In this document: positions 33,704 through 42,282 of the stretch, in pieces
How the letters are laid out: every line of letters begins with the position of its first letter
Numbering within the stretch: position 1 is the first letter of the stretch
Assembly (NCBI RefSeq): GCF_002979555.1
Contig: NZ_PCOZ01000025.1
Location: 1-46,714 of the forward strand
DNA: 46,714 nucleotides
Direction of reading: 5' to 3'
From: Pseudomonas sp. MYb60
GTDB lineage: Bacteria; Pseudomonadota; Gammaproteobacteria; Pseudomonadales; Pseudomonadaceae
Translations under genes and position numbers: made by a program
The notes under the pieces: generated by a model
The model's database searches: none
Told to the model about the DNA's origin: nothing
What the model saw: the letters and a program-made list of their open reading frames with translations, nothing else

Positions 33704-34585
33704 ATGCCCATGACCGCTGCCACCTCACCGCTGTTCTGGCGCGACCCGGCGCTGGCATTCATCGAAGCGCGCACCATCGCCGATGGGCGCAAGGTGAGCT
33801 ACAGCCTGCATGCCCACGAGCATTTTTCCATCGGGGCGATCACCAGCGGACGCAGTTTCTACCACTACGGCGCCGACACCTTCCAGATCGGCGCCGGCAC
33901 GGTGGTGCTGATGAACCCCGGCGATGTGCATGCCTGCAATCCCATCGAAAACCAGCCGTGGTCGTACCAGATGCTGTACATCGATACGCCCTGGCTGACC
34001 GAGTTGCAGCACCAACTGGGGTTCAGTGCCGACCAGGGTTACCGGCCATTCGACACGCCGCATACCCAGGATGCCGTGCTGTACCGTGGCCTGCTGGAGC
34101 TGTATCAGATACTGGTGGATGGGCAGGCCGAGCACCTACACAAACAAACGGCCTTGGTCAGCTATTTCAGTGACGTGCAACAGCGGCTCAATCCGTCTGA
34201 TACGCCATTGCGCGAAGTGAATTTCAAGCTGGAACGCGCCGCCGAGTACATTCGCGCGCACTGTACCGAGGCACTCAGGCTGGAAGCTATCTGCCAGGCG
34301 GCCGAGCTGTCGCCGTCCTACCTGATTCGCGCCTTCAAGCAGTATTACGGGTTGACGCCCCATGCATTCCTGCTCAACCAGCGCATTCAGTTTGCGCGTG
34401 CACAGTTGCGGGAGGGCCAGCCGATTGCCGACGTGGCCCTGGCGGCCGGGTTTGCCGACCAGGCGCATTTCCAACGCACCTTCAAACAGCATTTTGCCGC
34501 CACCCCGGGGCAATACCGCGAAGCACTCAAGCCATCAGCAAATAACCCACACTGGCCACCAGCAACGCGGCCATTGAACGGTTGA
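33704..34585 (+). CDS. AraC-family transcriptional regulator
   Basis: A 293-residue regulator. An N-terminal cupin-like sensor domain (about 5-150, with HEHFSIGAI and GAGTVVLMNPGDVHACNP) is followed by a C-terminal double helix-turn-helix (about 185-285, with LRLEAICQAAELSPSYLIRAFKQYYGLTPHAFL and IADVALAAGFADQAHFQRTFKQHFAATPGQYR). The ATG at 33704 is chosen for the AGGGA 5 bases upstream; 33710 is also possible and 33662 less so. Its last 59 bases overlap the convergent lysE-like gene, whose expression it probably controls or which it senses with. The ligand is unknown. Confidence 0.9.
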   Translation: MPMTAATSPLFWRDPALAFIEARTIADGRKVSYSLHAHEHFSIGAITSGRSFYHYGADTFQIGAGTVVLMNPGDVHACNPIENQPWSYQMLYIDTPWLTELQHQLGFSADQGYRPFDTPHTQDAVLYRGLLELYQILVDGQAEHLHKQTALVSYFSDVQQRLNPSDTPLREVNFKLERAAEYIRAHCTEALRLEAICQAAELSPSYLIRAFKQYYGLTPHAFLLNQRIQFARAQLREGQPIADVALAAGFADQAHFQRTFKQHFAATPGQYREALKPSANNPHWPPATRPLNG

Positions 34586-35114
34586 ATACCCGCACGCCCT
34601 GTTGATTGCTCAGGTAGCGGCGCAAAAACGTACCGGCATACGCCCAGCACGCCACCGACAGGTAACAGATGACCAAATACAGGCCCGCAAACAGCCACAC
34701 TTGCGCCGCATCCCCCTGCGCCACAAACAGCCCCATGCCCGCCACGCACGCCAGCCAGGCCTTGGGGTTGAGCCATTGCATGATCGCGCCGTAGAGCATC
34801 GACGGCGCCGTGGCGCTGCCGTCCGCGTCCAGACGCCCATCATCCATCGCCAGTTTCCAGGCCATGTACAGCAGAAAGGCCACCCCGCCCCATTGGATCA
34901 ACTCGGTCAGGATCGGCCAGCGCAGCAGCACTTCATGCAACCCCAGGCCAATCAACACCAGCAACAGGGTGAAGCCCACGGCGGCACCGAACACGTGTTT
35001 CTGGCTGGCGACAAAACCAAAGCGCGCCCCCGAACTCAGTGCAACCACATTGACCGGTCCGGGGGTGATCGAGGTGGCCAGCGCGAAGGCGGCCATGGAG
35101 AGGATCAAGCTCAT
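34527..35114 (-). CDS. LysE/RhtB-family exporter
   Basis: A 195-residue membrane protein with six predicted helices. The N-terminal LysE signature is LATSITPGPVNVVALSSGARFG near residues 12-33, with a further conserved NPKAW at about residues 115-119. This family exports amino acids or derivatives to prevent overload. It is convergent with the AraC gene, the 3' ends overlapping by 59 bases (34527-34585). AraC next to LysE-type exporters is a frequent Pseudomonas pair, so the AraC protein is the likely regulator. The substrate cannot be read from sequence. Confidence 0.92.
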   Translation of the reverse strand: MSLILSMAAFALATSITPGPVNVVALSSGARFGFVASQKHVFGAAVGFTLLLVLIGLGLHEVLLRWPILTELIQWGGVAFLLYMAWKLAMDDGRLDADGSATAPSMLYGAIMQWLNPKAWLACVAGMGLFVAQGDAAQVWLFAGLYLVICYLSVACWAYAGTFLRRYLSNQQGVRVFNRSMAALLVASVGYLLMA

Positions 35115-35202
35115 TGCGATTCCCTTTTTGTGCTGACGCTGAAGAGAGCATCACTCTAAAGGGGCCATCGCACGCGGTATTGAAGAAAATGCGCCTGGCG
35201 CG

Positions 35203-36891
35203 CTATTTCACAAACAGCTCACGGTCCCGTGCCTTCACGTGTCCAGGGCGATAGTAGGCGTCGAACCAGGTCTTGCACCCGGCCGCCGGCGGTTTGGCCA
35301 GGCGCAGGGTGCGCAGCGCACCGGGCTGGCTGGCGTTGACGCGAAAGTGGAAGTGGTCGAACAGGCGCAACGCTTCGATGGCATAGACCACCGCCACCTT
35401 GCGGTCTTCGATGCGCACCAGGTGGTCGCCGTTATGCTGCTCGCCCCCTTCGGCCAGATTGGATGAGCCGGTGTACACCGTAGGGTTGGCGCCGTTGAAG
35501 TCGGTGACCACGAATTTGTTGTGCAGCATGTTCCCGGCATTGCCCGACCATTCCGACCTGAAGGGTGCCGGCGCATTGCTGGCCAAATACGCGAAAGGCA
35601 ACAACCCTACCGAACCATCGGGCTTACGCACCGCCAGCTTGCCGGTGCGCTGAGCCACGCCGTAGGAAAACAGCGCACGCTGCATCAGCTCATCGAAGGC
35701 CGCGCGCACCTTGCCGTTGATCTGGTTGAGGAACGCGATGGAGTACAGCACCGAGCTGCTGGCCTGTTCGATGCTGGTGGCGATGGGATCCAGGGACAAC
35801 GCACTGTCGGCGTGAGGAGCGAAACACAGTGACACTTTGGATCCCGGCTGATCGCGCACCACCCACCACTGCTGCGAGAGCGGGTGTTGGCGAAAAGTAC
35901 CAGGCGAACGCCAATAAGCCTCGAACACCTCGCCGAACTTGCCGGCAACGCTTTCATCGTCGAACAACAGCACATTATTGGCCTGCACATACAGGCCGCG
36001 CAGCGCGAAGTTGGTGGAGCCACCGAGCACCCGGACCGCCTTGCCCGCGCGACGCACGATCAGCACTTTGTGGTGCTGCAAGCCGGAGAAGTGCATGCGT
36101 TTGACCTGCGCCCCGCTCGCCGCCAGGCGTTGCGCACTGAGGCTCTCGCAACTGGTCGCAGGCTTCTGCCTGGCGCTGTCATCGATGATCGCCCGCAGGC
36201 GCGGGCCCAACTGTTCGAGGCGACGCAGGATGTCCGGTTCCTTGCTTTCGAACATCAACGCATCGAGCGTCAGTTCAGGGTCACCGGCCGCCTGCTCCAG
36301 CACGTCGAGTATCAACTGGCGCGCCTCGAACCCCAGCCAGCGGTAATGGGCCTCGAACGGCGCCATGTCCAGCTCGAGGTTGGCCGACACCGCCGAGCCC
36401 GAGGGCGGCAGGATACGGGTTTCGTTGTCGAACCGATCGCCATACGCCTGGGAGGATGCAAATCCTCGGGTAAAGCCGATATTGAGGAACTGGCTGATGG
36501 TTTGCGCTTCGAGGCTGACCTGGCCTTCCACCGCCACGCCTTTGCTCAGCGTGCCGTCCGCGCGCATGTAACAGGCGGTGACGCGATAGCGGTAATGCCC
36601 CGGCAGGATGTCGCTGGGCACATGGACCCAGCGGAATTTCTGGAACGGTGCTTCGGTGGAGGGAAACGTCCGCGGGCGCTCAGGCACTGGCGGATAGTCG
36701 AAGTGCAGGCGGTTGTGCAGCACGCCCCAGTGGCTGGCGCCGGGGTATCGCACTTCAATGCTGAAACCGACAAAGTCGGGCGTGGCCAGGTCCGGTGCGA
36801 GGTCAAAAGCGAGCAAGGCGGCCCCCTCTCCGCGATACAGCTTGAAGGTCAGCCCCTGGAACGTGGTCTTGCTCTCGAAATCGGCACTCAC
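35203..36891 (-). CDS. Phospholipase D-like protein with one degenerate HKD motif
   Basis: A 562-residue protein without signal peptide or membrane helix. The N-terminal 1-130 is beta-rich (HVPSDILPGHYRYRVTACYMR), like an Ig or fibronectin-type domain. Two PLD half-domains follow. The first catalytic motif (about residue 270) reads HHKVLIVR, where the expected Asp of HxKx4D is Arg. The second (about residue 455) reads HNKFVVTD and is complete, followed by GSSNL. In family members both HKD motifs normally join to form the active site, so hydrolysis may be altered. Substrate and role are unknown. It is not near an immunity or secretion gene. Confidence 0.8.
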   Translation of the reverse strand: MSADFESKTTFQGLTFKLYRGEGAALLAFDLAPDLATPDFVGFSIEVRYPGASHWGVLHNRLHFDYPPVPERPRTFPSTEAPFQKFRWVHVPSDILPGHYRYRVTACYMRADGTLSKGVAVEGQVSLEAQTISQFLNIGFTRGFASSQAYGDRFDNETRILPPSGSAVSANLELDMAPFEAHYRWLGFEARQLILDVLEQAAGDPELTLDALMFESKEPDILRRLEQLGPRLRAIIDDSARQKPATSCESLSAQRLAASGAQVKRMHFSGLQHHKVLIVRRAGKAVRVLGGSTNFALRGLYVQANNVLLFDDESVAGKFGEVFEAYWRSPGTFRQHPLSQQWWVVRDQPGSKVSLCFAPHADSALSLDPIATSIEQASSSVLYSIAFLNQINGKVRAAFDELMQRALFSYGVAQRTGKLAVRKPDGSVGLLPFAYLASNAPAPFRSEWSGNAGNMLHNKFVVTDFNGANPTVYTGSSNLAEGGEQHNGDHLVRIEDRKVAVVYAIEALRLFDHFHFRVNASQPGALRTLRLAKPPAAGCKTWFDAYYRPGHVKARDRELFVK

Positions 36892-36945
36892 GGGTTTTCC
36901 CTTCTGCCGGGAGTCGGTCTGCTGAAGTCTAGCTGCTGTAGCGTT

Positions 36946-37380
36946 TCAAGCCACTGGCGCCTGGGTGACGATGTCGTCGACGCCCAAGACCCGCCCGTCC
37001 TCGGCGAGGATTTCGACTGTACGCAGCGGCTTGAGCGAGTGTGCATCCAGCAGACGGGTGCCGACGTCCTCGGGCTCAGTGAACGCTTCGCCCCATTGGG
37101 CCAGGGTGACCAGCACCGGCATCAGCGCGCGGCCTTTATCAGTGAGCTGGTACTCGCTGCGTGCGCCGACTTCGCGGGTCACCAGCAGGCCTTGCTCGAC
37201 CATGTCCTTGAGGCGGGTGGCGAGGATATTTTTCGCCACGCCCAAGTGCTTCTGGAAATCCCCGAAGCGCGTCACACCGGCAAAGGCGTCGCGGATGATC
37301 AGCAACGTCCACCAGTCGCCCACCACGTCGAGGGCGCGGGCAACGGGGCAACCATTGCCCTCCATGCATTTGCGTTTCAT
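36946..37380 (-). CDS. HxlR-family transcriptional regulator
   Basis: A 144-residue winged-helix protein with the HxlR signature CPVARALDVVGDWWTLLIIRDAF (residues 11-33) and the wing SEYQLTDKGRALMPVL near 75-90. Cys5 and Cys11 lie at the N-terminus, and in some HxlR members such a cysteine senses aldehydes or quinones. It is divergent from the SDR gene, with about 107 bases between start codons, so it likely controls that gene and itself. Confidence 0.92.
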   Translation of the reverse strand: MKRKCMEGNGCPVARALDVVGDWWTLLIIRDAFAGVTRFGDFQKHLGVAKNILATRLKDMVEQGLLVTREVGARSEYQLTDKGRALMPVLVTLAQWGEAFTEPEDVGTRLLDAHSLKPLRTVEILAEDGRVLGVDDIVTQAPVA

Positions 37381-37487
37381 CGTCGAGCCTCCAGGCTGCC
37401 TGAAAAATAAGGTTGCATTATAGGACCAATGCTCTCAAGATAAAAACGGTTTCATCATTAAACCTAACTGGCAGTGTGGAGTTCAGC

Positions 37488-38186
37488 ATGGATATTCGTG
37501 GAAAAGCAGTACTGGTCACCGGCGCCAATCGCGGCCTGGGCAAAGCGTTTGTCACCGCACTGCTCGCCGCGGGTGCGGCCAAGGTGTATGCCGGGGCGCG
37601 GGACCCGGCCAGTGTCGATATCCCCGGCAGCACGCCGATTGCCCTGGACATCACCGACCCGGCCAGCGTGCAGCGCGCCGCTGCGCACGCCAGTGATGTA
37701 AGCCTGGTGATCAACAACGCGGGATTCCTCAAGTACGGCTCGCTGCTGGCGCCAGACAGCGTCGAGAACCTGCAACAACACTTCGACGTCAACACCTTCG
37801 GCACCCTGCGCGTGAGCCGTGCGTTTGCGCCAGTCCTGGCCAGACAGGGCGGCGGTGCGCTGATCAATGTGCTGTCGGTATTGAGCTGGCTGAGCCCACC
37901 GGGCACTGGCGGCTACAGCACTTCCAAGTCAGCCCAGTGGGGTCTTACCAATGGCCTGCGCGGCGAGCTGCGCGAACAGAACACCCTGGTGATCGGCGTG
38001 CACCCGGCCTACATCGACACCGACATGGTCGCGGGCGTCGATGCGCCAAAAAGCACACCGCAGGAAGTGGTCGCCCTCACTTTGCAAGCCCTGAACGAAG
38101 GCCGTGAAGAAGTGCTGGTCAGCGATACGTCCTACGGGGTGAAGGCCTCGTTGTCGACTGAAAAGCCGGTCTACCTCAGCCAGTGA
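37488..38186 (+). CDS. Short-chain dehydrogenase/reductase (SDR)
   Basis: A 232-residue Rossmann enzyme with the cofactor motif TGANRGLGKAF (residues 11-21), NNAG near 79-82, the catalytic Ser in the SVLSWLS segment near 127-133 and the catalytic YSTSK (Tyr near 144, Lys 148). The ATG at 37488 has GGAG about 8 bases upstream. A longer frame from 37413 adds a poor extension. It is divergent from HxlR. Its last 11 bases overlap the 3' end of the convergent flavoprotein gene. The substrate is unknown; Gly-rich cofactor residues cannot settle NADH or NADPH. Confidence 0.92.
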   Translation: MDIRGKAVLVTGANRGLGKAFVTALLAAGAAKVYAGARDPASVDIPGSTPIALDITDPASVQRAAAHASDVSLVINNAGFLKYGSLLAPDSVENLQQHFDVNTFGTLRVSRAFAPVLARQGGGALINVLSVLSWLSPPGTGGYSTSKSAQWGLTNGLRGELREQNTLVIGVHPAYIDTDMVAGVDAPKSTPQEVVALTLQALNEGREEVLVSDTSYGVKASLSTEKPVYLSQ

Positions 38187-39060
38187 TCAGCGAAAAGTGT
38201 GTGCCCGTGCCGGCGCGCACGCCCTCGCCCACGGCCAGCGCCACCGAGCCGCTGGCCAGGGCAGTGTCACCACAGGCAAACACGCCGGGCACGGATGTCT
38301 GGCGCATGTCGTCAGTGTGCAGATACGCTCCGGTCGGCCCCTCGGCCAATTGGCAGCCCAGTTGCTGCACCAGTGGGCTGATCCGCGTGCGGGACAGCGT
38401 GAACAGGCCGTCGAGGCTGAACACCTGGCCATCCTCCAGCTCCACATCTGCGCGCTCACCGCGAATACGCCGGACCACCCCGGCCTGCACGCTGACACCG
38501 CGCCGATCCAACTGCGCCTGTTGTTCGGCATCCGGGGTAAACACGCCATGGGTGAACAAGGTGGTGGTTCCCCAGTCCGGCAACATCAGCGCGTGGTGCA
38601 TCGACAGCGGCGACGAGGCCAGCACACCGATGCGTCCCTGATCCAGCTCATACCCATGGCAGTACGGGCAATGGAAGACCCGCTTGCCCCAACGCTCCTG
38701 CAAACCTTCGATCGCCGGTAAATCGTCCGACACACCCGTGGCAATGATCAGGCGCCTGGCCTGGAAGTCACCCTGGCCTAGGGTGCGTACGCGGAAGGCA
38801 TCCAGGTGCCCGTCAACCTGTATGGCGCTGTCTTGCACCCAACTCACGCTGGGGTACTCCATCAGTTGGCTGCGCCCCTGCGCGGCAATGACTTCCGGCG
38901 GCTGACCGTCCTGGCCGAGAAACCCGTGGGACGTTGCGGCAAACCGGTTGCGCCGCTGCCCCGCATCGATCACCAGTACCGTGCGCCGCGCGCGGGCCAG
39001 TTGCAGGCCCGCAGACAGGCCGGCATAGCTGCCGCCCAGGATAATCACGTCGTGCATCAT
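38176..39060 (-). CDS. Thioredoxin reductase-like FAD/NAD(P) oxidoreductase
   Basis: A 294-residue two-domain flavoprotein. It has the FAD motif GGSYAGLSAGLQLARA near the N-terminus, the redox disulfide CPYC near residue 135 (VFHCPYCHGYELDQGR), and the C-terminal FAD segment CGDTALASGSVALAVGEG. The CPYC motif and length fit the class of TrxR-like proteins found near regulators. It may reduce a thioredoxin-like or other disulfide partner. The ATG at 39060 (with a second at 39057) is preferred over 39087 because the product then starts MMHDVIILGG. It is divergent from the Rrf2-family gene. Confidence 0.88.
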   Translation of the reverse strand: MMHDVIILGGSYAGLSAGLQLARARRTVLVIDAGQRRNRFAATSHGFLGQDGQPPEVIAAQGRSQLMEYPSVSWVQDSAIQVDGHLDAFRVRTLGQGDFQARRLIIATGVSDDLPAIEGLQERWGKRVFHCPYCHGYELDQGRIGVLASSPLSMHHALMLPDWGTTTLFTHGVFTPDAEQQAQLDRRGVSVQAGVVRRIRGERADVELEDGQVFSLDGLFTLSRTRISPLVQQLGCQLAEGPTGAYLHTDDMRQTSVPGVFACGDTALASGSVALAVGEGVRAGTGTHFSLITG

Positions 39061-39121
39061 CAACGTACCGCCGCTAAAAAGGTGCACACGGTCATCCGTG
39101 CGCTTTCACGACACACCATAA

Positions 39122-39136
39122 GTTACGTGAAATAAC
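39122..39136. promoter_or_regulatory. Candidate operator between TrxR-like and Rrf2 genes
   Basis: GTTA (39122-39125), a 7-base spacer CGTGAAA, then TAAC (39133-39136) form a short dyad. It is the most obvious palindrome in the 146-base region shared by the two divergent genes, which makes it a candidate Rrf2 site. Assignment is by position only. Confidence 0.3.
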
Positions 39137-39206
39137 CCCGTCAAGAGTCTCGCAACTCATCAGGTTACAAAGGATACTGCCGACGGATTCAACCCGAGGT
39201 TTATCG

Positions 39207-39644
39207 ATGAGAAACGACACCCGCCTTTCGCGCATGCTGCACGTGCTGATCCATATGGGTCGCCATGAAGAACGCGCCACTTCAGAGACCATTGCGCAGA
39301 TGCTCGGCACCAATCCGGTGGTGGTCAGGCGCACGCTTGGTTTGCTCAAGGAGAAAGGCTACGTGCGCTCGGAAAAGGGTCACCAGGGCGGCTGGAGCCT
39401 GGGCAAGCCCTTGAGCGACATTACCTTGCTGGATATTCACAATGCCTTGGGCACGCCGTCGATATTTGCCATCGGCCTGTCCACCGATCACCCGGAATGC
39501 CTGGTGGAGCAAGCCGTGAACGCCGCGCTCACGGATGCGTTCGAGCAGGCCCAGGCGCTGCTGCTGGAGCGCCTGGGCAAGGTCAGCCTGGCGCAATTGG
39601 CCGAGGATTTTGACGAACGTTATCGCCTGGCGATGCTGCCCTAG
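39207..39644 (+). CDS. Rrf2-family transcriptional regulator (single Cys, no Fe-S set)
   Basis: A 145-residue protein with the Rrf2 winged helix-turn-helix (residues 1-75, with SETIAQMLGTNPVVVRRTLGLLKEKGYVRSEKGHQGGWSL) and a dimerisation helix. IscR and NsrR-type members have three cysteines that hold a cluster. Here only one cysteine is seen (in HPECLVEQ, near residue 98), so no conventional Fe-S cluster is expected. This is the YwnA-like type. It is divergent from the flavoprotein gene, which it likely controls. Its stop overlaps the end of the convergent RNase T2 gene by four bases. Confidence 0.9.
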   Translation: MRNDTRLSRMLHVLIHMGRHEERATSETIAQMLGTNPVVVRRTLGLLKEKGYVRSEKGHQGGWSLGKPLSDITLLDIHNALGTPSIFAIGLSTDHPECLVEQAVNAALTDAFEQAQALLLERLGKVSLAQLAEDFDERYRLAMLP

Positions 39645-40270
39645 CGCTGCGCAGGAATACGAATTTCACCGGCGCGGCATTGGCTTTTGACACTGCGCGG
39701 GCACCCGGTGAAGGCCAGGTCCTTGGTCAGGCATACCCGTACTTCCGACAATACCTGGCCCTTGCAGATCACCGCCAGCCCACGGTTGCCCATGCGCGGG
39801 TTGCTGTCGCGGAACAGCGCCTCGATGTCACGCGCCGTCATCGATGGCGAGGTATTGAACGGCTGCAACTGCTGCGGAATGGCAACCACGCCCAGCGCCT
39901 CGTCGGTTTTTTCCAGGTATTCCAACGGCTCCAGGCCGCTGCAGGTGCCGTGCTTGGCCCATTCATGCTTGAGCAGCGAACGGGTGGGAAACAGCGCGGC
40001 GCCCTTCTCCATGGCTTCGCGATCCAACCGCGATTGCGGCGCGCAGGACGCTGGCCACCCTCCCCGCGCATATTGCGGCCACAGGCCGTGCAGCACAAAA
40101 CCGTAGCCTTTGCCCGAGCACTGTTCGTTGTTCGGGTGCGTGAGGCAAAAGGTCGGCGACCACGACAGCGACAACAAATAGAAATCAAACTCCCCAGGCG
40201 TGCCCTGGTTACGAGGGGCCGCCATTGCACTCGTGGCCAGTACCAGCCACAACGCCATCCAATATTTCAT
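39641..40270 (-). CDS. Secreted ribonuclease T2-family protein
   Basis: A 209-residue protein with a signal peptide (residues 1-18, MKYWMALWLVLATSAMAA). It carries both RNase T2 catalytic blocks: CAS I FVLHGLWPQ (near 59-67) and CAS II KHEWAKHGTC (near 101-110), with the catalytic histidines. Several cysteines allow disulfides. It should cleave RNA in the periplasm or outside the cell, like RNase I of E. coli. Its 3' end overlaps the convergent Rrf2-family gene by four bases. It is transcribed in the same direction as the upstream Gfo/Idh/MocA gene. Confidence 0.95.
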   Translation of the reverse strand: MKYWMALWLVLATSAMAAPRNQGTPGEFDFYLLSLSWSPTFCLTHPNNEQCSGKGYGFVLHGLWPQYARGGWPASCAPQSRLDREAMEKGAALFPTRSLLKHEWAKHGTCSGLEPLEYLEKTDEALGVVAIPQQLQPFNTSPSMTARDIEALFRDSNPRMGNRGLAVICKGQVLSEVRVCLTKDLAFTGCPRSVKSQCRAGEIRIPAQR

Positions 40271-40306
40271 CCGCCTGCTTCCTTGAAAAGAAAAACCCTA
40301 TCGCGC

Positions 40307-41287
40307 TTAACCAGGGTGATGGGGGTTACGTTGCAACACCTTGTCCATGATCCGATCAGTCTTCAAGGCCTCTATCGCCAAGGACGGATGCTCGGCCTCG
40401 CCGCGAATATGCGCGTTCATGGCCAGCACATGGTGCCACTGGATGTGCGTGTGGCACGGCACGTCAAGCACCTCGACGGTCTCGGCTTCAAGGCGCAAGG
40501 GGTGGTCGTCGAACACCGAAAACTGGATGCGCCCACGGCTGCCGATCAGCTCGACCCGGTCTTCACGGCGGTCGGCGACGAAATTCCAGCAGCCCATGCC
40601 CAGGGCGCCCGAGCTGAAGGTCCAGCAGGCGGTCACCGCATCTTCGGCCGCATAGCGTCCAGCCTGGCGCGCGGTAAACCCGGACACCTCGACGATATCG
40701 CCGGCCAGGTATTGGAACAGGTCGAAGCCATGGCTGGCCAAATCGGCAAAGTAACCGCCACCGGCGATGGCCGGGTCGGTGCGCCAGTTGGCGGCACTGG
40801 CATCGTCAGCGGCGGCGGGCTTGCACAGGGTCCAGGTGAGGTGGCGCAGTTCGCCGATGCGCCCTTCGTGCAGCCAGTGGCGTACTTGCTGAAAACGCGG
40901 CAGCGAACGGCGGTAGTAGGACACGAACAAATGCAGCCCGGCACGCTCGAACGTGCGTTGCATCAACGCGCTCTGCTCGGCATTCAGGGACATGGGCTTT
41001 TCGACACAGCAATGCTTGCCGGCCGCGGCCACCATCAGGCTGTATTCGAGGTGGCTGTCGGGCGGCGTGGCGATGTACACCGCGTCCACCTCAGGGTCAT
41101 TGATCAGCGCCTGGGCGTCGGTATAGAAGCGGGCAATGCCGTGGCGCGCGGCATAATCACGCACCGCCTCGAGGCGGCGCCCCATCACGGCCACCAGTGC
41201 CGAACCTGGCGCTTTGTAGAAAGCGGGTCCACTCTTCAATTCAGTGACACTGCCACAGCCGATCATGCCCCAGCGTACGGTGCTCAT
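40307..41287 (-). CDS. Gfo/Idh/MocA-family oxidoreductase
   Basis: A 326-residue protein with an N-terminal NAD(P)-binding Rossmann domain (residues 1-120, with GMIGCGSVTELKSGPAF near 7-23) and EKPMSLN near 93-99, typical of the family. A C-terminal alpha/beta domain follows. The ATG at 41287 is chosen for the GAGGGG upstream; the frame extends to 41389 but adds an unlikely 34-residue tail. It acts on a sugar or sugar-like substrate not identifiable here. It is divergent from the Nudix gene, with 127 bases between start codons. Confidence 0.9.
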   Translation of the reverse strand: MSTVRWGMIGCGSVTELKSGPAFYKAPGSALVAVMGRRLEAVRDYAARHGIARFYTDAQALINDPEVDAVYIATPPDSHLEYSLMVAAAGKHCCVEKPMSLNAEQSALMQRTFERAGLHLFVSYYRRSLPRFQQVRHWLHEGRIGELRHLTWTLCKPAAADDASAANWRTDPAIAGGGYFADLASHGFDLFQYLAGDIVEVSGFTARQAGRYAAEDAVTACWTFSSGALGMGCWNFVADRREDRVELIGSRGRIQFSVFDDHPLRLEAETVEVLDVPCHTHIQWHHVLAMNAHIRGEAEHPSLAIEALKTDRIMDKVLQRNPHHPG

Positions 41288-41414
41288 CAGTTCCCCTCGT
41301 CCGTTTTCGTCAAGCGGGCAGTATCCACATACCCGCGGTCGCACGCCATATCCACTTAGCATGACAATTGCATTACACTTTTGTGACACTCATCCCGCAA
41401 CGGGGGCACAAACG

Positions 41415-41777
41415 ATGAAAATTCGCGCAACAGTCATTTGTGAACACGAGGGACAGATCCTTTTCGTGCGCAAAGCCAAGTCAAAATGGGCGCTGCCAGG
41501 CGGCAAGGTCGAACGCAACGAGCGCCCCGTGGGCGCAGCCGCGAGGGAGCTGGAAGAAGAAACCGGCTTGAATGTGGACGGGATGCTTTACCTGCAGGCG
41601 TTGAAGGCGCGCGACACCTTGCACCATGTGTTCGAGGCGTCAGTGGTGAACATCGCACAAGCGCGGCCGTGCAACGAGATTGCCGATTGTCAGTGGTACG
41701 CCCATAGCGCGCTGGAGCAATTGGATACGACGGAAGCGACCAAGCATATCGTCAGGTCGTTCTTGCGCAGGTTGTAG
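41415..41777 (+). CDS. Nudix hydrolase
   Basis: A 120-residue protein with a complete Nudix box, GGKVERNERPVGAAARELEE followed by ETGL near residues 33-56, matching Gx5Ex7REUxEExGU. It hydrolyses a nucleoside diphosphate linked to another group; the substrate is not identifiable. The ATG at 41415 gives the short form starting MKIRATVICEHEGQILFVRK, as in relatives. A longer frame from 41244 overlaps the divergent oxidoreductase gene. It is convergent with the DUF1652 gene, 9 bases away. Confidence 0.92.
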   Translation: MKIRATVICEHEGQILFVRKAKSKWALPGGKVERNERPVGAAARELEEETGLNVDGMLYLQALKARDTLHHVFEASVVNIAQARPCNEIADCQWYAHSALEQLDTTEATKHIVRSFLRRL

Positions 41778-41786
41778 GCCCGCGCC

Positions 41787-42035
41787 TCAACCGAACGCCG
41801 CAAATCCACGCCGACCGGCCTTGATCTCGGTGCGCAGTTCACCGATCAGGTTGGAAATCGAGCGGATACTGTCGAGCCCATCGGGTGACACGCAGGTCAG
41901 CAACAAATCCACGCGCCCGGATTCGGGCTCAAAGATACTGATGCGCAGCGAACCATCGCTGTTTTGGGTGCAGTCACACGCCAAGGGTAAAAAACCCGAC
42001 GCCATGATGCGATTGAATTCGACGATGGAAATCAT
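41787..42035 (-). CDS. DUF1652 protein
   Basis: An 82-residue protein starting MISIVEFNRIMASGFLPL, with the SGRVDLLLT and ISNLIGELR segments that mark DUF1652, a small family known mainly from Pseudomonas and of unknown function. It is cytosolic by sequence. The start at 42035 is preferred; an in-frame extension to 42137 is Arg-rich and unlikely. It is convergent with the Nudix gene and divergent from the PAS-GGDEF gene, with 247 bases of non-coding DNA between the start codons. Confidence 0.88.
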   Translation of the reverse strand: MISIVEFNRIMASGFLPLACDCTQNSDGSLRISIFEPESGRVDLLLTCVSPDGLDSIRSISNLIGELRTEIKAGRRGFAAFG

Positions 42036-42282
42036 GCTCCGCACCCTTCCCCCGGGCCCCACCCAGTCGTTGTGATGGGAGCAGCGTAGACCACGTTTCA
42101 CGGGGGTTCTAGCCCTTCGCGCAAAAGTGTTAGCCACGCCTCATTTTGCCCTGAAAGCGCCGAAACACTGGCGTCAGAAAACCCTCTGAGTTACCTCTCG
42201 TCTGCCTGCCACACCAGCACTTGACGCGCGTTTGCGATCAAAAGACCCTCTTGTTTTTTCACCCTCCGCCCGAGCATTTTCC

